NCBI RefSeq assembly: GCF_003591485.1
Contig: NZ_QZCF01000002.1
Coordinates: 868,001 to 932,000 of the forward strand
Length of the DNA stretch: 64,000 nt
From: Paenibacillus sp. 1011MAR3C5
GTDB taxonomy: Bacteria; Bacillota; Bacilli; Paenibacillales; Paenibacillaceae
Direction of reading: 5' to 3'
This document shows positions 61,485 to 64,000 of the stretch, in pieces; position 1 is the stretch's first letter; every line of letters begins with the position of its first letter. The notes under the pieces were generated by a model. The model saw only the letters and a program-made list of their open reading frames with translations, made no database searches and was not told the DNA's origin. The position numbers were made by a program, and so were the translations under genes.

Positions 61485-62573
61485 TCAGGCTTGTTTTCTT
61501 CGTATCCAGGATACGGCCATCAGTACCATTGGAATGAAAATCATTAAGGATAAATAAATGGGACTGTACGGAACGATCTTCTCAGCCACCGTAATATGTA
61601 CGATCACATTCGGTGCCATAGTTAGGCCGAGTACAAACGCTATGGCACTGACAGGTATAATAAAATTACGGTTGCTTTGCGCATAGGTTAGCTTTTGAAT
61701 ACTTCGTACCGTAGCAAACAGAAAAATATAAGTCTTTAAAAACGCCATAAAGCAAAAGTACAATACACCTGTCGCATCAAGCTGTGTAATGAAATCCGCA
61801 ACGTTAATGGTTTGGATTAACACATACATGGGATAAGTCGCCCGCATAAAAATTTCTTCACCAAATACAGCAACCACCATGGCATCCGTGAAGGCGATAA
61901 AGCTGCCTGCCAGAAGAGTCGACAGAATCATCGTTCGGGCCACCCGCCCCTTAGGCTTGACTGAAGTCCAAATCATGGCCAAAGCAAGCGACTCCCCATA
62001 AGATTGAATGACCCCCAGCGGCCACACCACCTTCCACACCCTGTTCCATCCTTTGTCCAATAACGGGAATAAGTTATCGAGATCGATAACGCCGGAGCTC
62101 ATAATTAATACCACTTCTACGATATAGATGAGACCCAGAAGCGGAAGTATGATTTCGGCCAATCTCCCCATCACCTTTAAGCCCAGAAAAAGAGCATAGC
62201 CAATCACTATCATAAAGACTGCAAGAATAGCCCATGAAGGTGTGCCTGGCAAAATCGTCGATGGCACCAAATTGTTGATGTCTGCGACAATCCTCCCCGC
62301 GATATACAAAAACAGTAACGGATGAAGCCAAGCGATAGGCGTGCCCAGCCATTTGCCGAATTGTTTCGGGTAACATTCAATATAGGTCAAGCCCGGGTTC
62401 AAATGCGTTACACTGACATAAACCAAGATGATGGCTGTTCCCAACAGGGTGGAAATCAAAACAGCCAGCCAGGAATCTCTTCCTGCCCCGGAGGCAAAAC
62501 CAAATATGATGGTAGTCCCGATTTGATAGATAATGGAGATGGCCAGCAATTGGTGCCTAGAAATAGTGTCCAT
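61485..62573 (-). CDS. gerKB: Spore germination receptor B subunit (GerAB/GerKB type)
   Basis: A 362-residue integral membrane protein with about ten segments, of the endospore germination permease family (APC superfamily). Seen: MDTISRHQLLAISIIYQIGTTIIFGFASGAGRDSWLAVLIS and a typical GerAB pattern of helices ending VLMAVSWIRRKQA. In germinant receptors the B subunit binds the germinant. It follows the C-subunit gene by 38 bp. Confidence 0.93.
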   Translation of the reverse strand: MDTISRHQLLAISIIYQIGTTIIFGFASGAGRDSWLAVLISTLLGTAIILVYVSVTHLNPGLTYIECYPKQFGKWLGTPIAWLHPLLFLYIAGRIVADINNLVPSTILPGTPSWAILAVFMIVIGYALFLGLKVMGRLAEIILPLLGLIYIVEVVLIMSSGVIDLDNLFPLLDKGWNRVWKVVWPLGVIQSYGESLALAMIWTSVKPKGRVARTMILSTLLAGSFIAFTDAMVVAVFGEEIFMRATYPMYVLIQTINVADFITQLDATGVLYFCFMAFLKTYIFLFATVRSIQKLTYAQSNRNFIIPVSAIAFVLGLTMAPNVIVHITVAEKIVPYSPIYLSLMIFIPMVLMAVSWIRRKQA

Positions 62574-62611
62574 ACCGTAATATTCCTATTCCTTATGCGA
62601 ATTTATTGGTT

Positions 62612-63808
62612 CTATTTTTCCAATTCTTCTTCATCTACAATGGATTCATTCGCACGTCCAGTTCCGGTAAGCTTAAAAGCAGCTTTCGTGTTCACTTCAA
62701 TATTCGGGAATTCCTCTTCCCATCTAGCCGCTATTTTTTTGTTCCAGTCGCTCTTATGCTGCCGGTGCAGGATGCTTCCAAAACCAATGGCATCCGATTT
62801 AAATTGCTTTTGCAGCTTGTTTATCGTCATGGTTACACGGTTTTCGATCTCTTTTTCAAGCGCATGTTGAATGCTGTTCAAATTGTTTATTTCTTTAATA
62901 CTTAGCTTAGTTGTATTTTCAAATAATTCACCGGTCATTTTTACCGTTACCTCAAATTGAATCTTCTCCCCTGAGATTTTCGATTTGAACTTGGTTTTTG
63001 CTTGGATAAGCTGAACACTTACTTTACCTGACGATTGATCCTTCCCGGGAACAGCAACTGTCAGAACGGAGTTTTTCATCCTGTTTCTCAGCCATAATAA
63101 ACATTCGGCTTCAGACCGGTTCATCCACCCTATTAATTTGTCCTTGCGATAAATCCCGACACCGACCAGCCCTAGCCCCAGCTCTTCTTCTTTCATTGGC
63201 TTGCCGTTCGGATCGCTCAAAGGTACGACCTGCATCTGTGAGCTTGTAGGCTCTATTCCTTTTTCAAGCAAGCGGTAGATAAAATCTCTGATACTGGCGC
63301 TATCCAGCATTCTTGCTTTCTCTTCTTCACGCATCTCCTCTCCTGTAAAAATTTCAAAGTTCGGAGGAGCCTTCAATAACTCGACGGCCTCTCCCCTTGT
63401 CGTCAGCAAATAGCTGTTCCCCCGGGCCTCTCGATGCCTGGAGAAGAAGTCTATAGCGGGTGCAATCCCTGCTCTGGCCAATTTTTCACCGACAAGAATG
63501 ACCCGATTATGAGAGAAAATAATTTGCCGGGGAATCTTTTTCTGAAGAACGTTAAGGGCATCCATGATCGTATCCCCTTTTGCAGAGATAATCAGGGTAG
63601 CATTTTCACTGGAACCGCCTTTTTCACTCATTCCCTTGGTCATTTTCATTTTTAGAATCTGCACGCTTAGTTTGTACTTTCCATCTTGGGCTAGGTCTAT
63701 GGCTGACGCTGTAACGATAGCGACATCATTTAATTCTATCCTGCTCCAGCAGCCAGTCTGCAATATAAGGATTAGTAGCGTGAGCAACAGAAGGATCGAT
63801 TTTCTCAT
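62612..63808 (-). CDS. gerKC: Spore germination receptor C subunit (Ger(x)C lipoprotein)
   Basis: A 398-residue lipoprotein. Seen: signal peptide with lipobox LQTGC (Cys20) and CWSRIELNDVAIVTASAIDLAQDGKYKLSVQI, the Ger(x)C N-terminal pattern, then the family's C-terminal domain. Known C subunits anchor to the spore inner membrane. Its start overlaps the A subunit stop by four bases (ATGA at 63805-63808). Confidence 0.94.
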   Translation of the reverse strand: MRKSILLLLTLLILILQTGCWSRIELNDVAIVTASAIDLAQDGKYKLSVQILKMKMTKGMSEKGGSSENATLIISAKGDTIMDALNVLQKKIPRQIIFSHNRVILVGEKLARAGIAPAIDFFSRHREARGNSYLLTTRGEAVELLKAPPNFEIFTGEEMREEEKARMLDSASIRDFIYRLLEKGIEPTSSQMQVVPLSDPNGKPMKEEELGLGLVGVGIYRKDKLIGWMNRSEAECLLWLRNRMKNSVLTVAVPGKDQSSGKVSVQLIQAKTKFKSKISGEKIQFEVTVKMTGELFENTTKLSIKEINNLNSIQHALEKEIENRVTMTINKLQKQFKSDAIGFGSILHRQHKSDWNKKIAARWEEEFPNIEVNTKAAFKLTGTGRANESIVDEEELEK

Positions 63809-64000
63809 TTGGGAGACTTGGTCATCTTCAACCAGTTGTCCCGAAGGATGACATCCTTGAGTTCTCGTGCACGCATTGGCGACAATGGCGCCATATAGGG
63901 AACACCAAACGACTGGAGATGAAGCATATGAAGCAGCAGCAGCAATACAAGCATTAAGATGCCATAGAGGCCAAACGTTGCAGCGGCAATCATCATGGGA
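63805..64000 (-). CDS. gerKA: Spore germination receptor A subunit, C-terminal end (partial)
   Basis: Only the last 64 or so codons are in the window: a hydrophobic helix LYGILMLVLLLLLHMLHLQSFGVPYMAPLSPMRARELKDVILRDNW, which is the C terminus of GerA-type A subunits (SFGVPYxAPxxP, then RDLKD-like). The gene continues beyond the right edge of the window. Confidence 0.9.
   Translation of the reverse strand, partial: PMMIAAATFGLYGILMLVLLLLLHMLHLQSFGVPYMAPLSPMRARELKDVILRDNWLKMTKSPK

Noticed and set aside
1..64000. tRNA, rRNA or CRISPR arrays
   Set aside because: No cloverleaf genes, rRNA segments or regularly spaced short repeats were seen.

Overview
The window looks like chromosomal DNA of an endospore-forming, low-to-mid GC Firmicute, most likely Paenibacillus or a close relative. 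The evidence is strong AGGAGG ribosome binding sites with ATG/GTG/TTG starts, a gerA-type germination operon, a CwlJ-type cortex hydrolase, a CcpA-type cre box, an S-layer-homology surface protein, and intrinsic terminators with long T tracts. All calls come from reading the sequence and from knowledge of protein families; no database search was run.

Left part (about 1.97-12.3 kb): the most interesting locus. A 57-residue amino-group carrier protein of the LysW type (too short for many ORF callers) is followed by LysX-type ligase, a catalytically degenerate DegT-like protein, an intact DegT/DnrJ aminotransferase, an ArgC/LysY-type reductase, a fused LysZ-kinase/LysK-peptidase, a two-subunit transketolase, an MFS exporter, and, after a tandem hairpin repeat, an ATP-grasp amino acid ligase. 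The genes overlap by a few bases and read as one operon. The enzyme set matches the logic of carrier-protein-bound non-proteinogenic amino acid biosynthesis known for vazabitide in Streptomyces: glutamate to semialdehyde, then C2 ketol extension, then transamination. It suggests a peptide-like antimetabolite pathway in a Firmicute. A peptide-binding lipoprotein lies just upstream.

Middle (12.4-24.2 kb): a flavodoxin-like reductase, an AT-rich island with Xer/dif-like sites, a lipoprotein with an apparent ATT start, a Xer-family recombinase beside a 26-bp palindrome, nfo (endonuclease IV), a GNAT acetyltransferase, a Bcr/CflA-like exporter, and a two-component system with an ABC exporter. From 24.3 to 31.5 kb on the minus strand lies a complete mannitol PTS operon (mtlA, mtlR, mtlF, mtlD) that also carries its own enzyme I and HPr; AT-rich dif-like sites lie on both sides of it.

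32.0-35.6 kb: a five-gene plus-strand operon (UbiA-type prenyltransferase, HAD phosphatase, paired SMR-like small transporters, polytopic membrane protein) resembling a polyprenyl-phosphate-pentose synthesis, flipping and transfer pathway. 35.8-41.3 kb: an 1830-residue secreted SLH protein with GLUG repeats and three near-identical 552-bp tandem repeats.

41.6-64 kb: an accessory region with decayed insertion sequences (IS110-like and IS4-like remnants), frameshifted genes, a beta/gamma-crystallin-like protein, many regulator/enzyme pairs (TetR or MerR with reductases, dehydrogenases, an exporter), a PhzF pseudogene, methionine aminopeptidase, a CwlJ-like hydrolase, a HAD phosphatase and a SAM methyltransferase. 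It ends in a gerKA(partial)-gerKC-gerKB operon with a small membrane protein.
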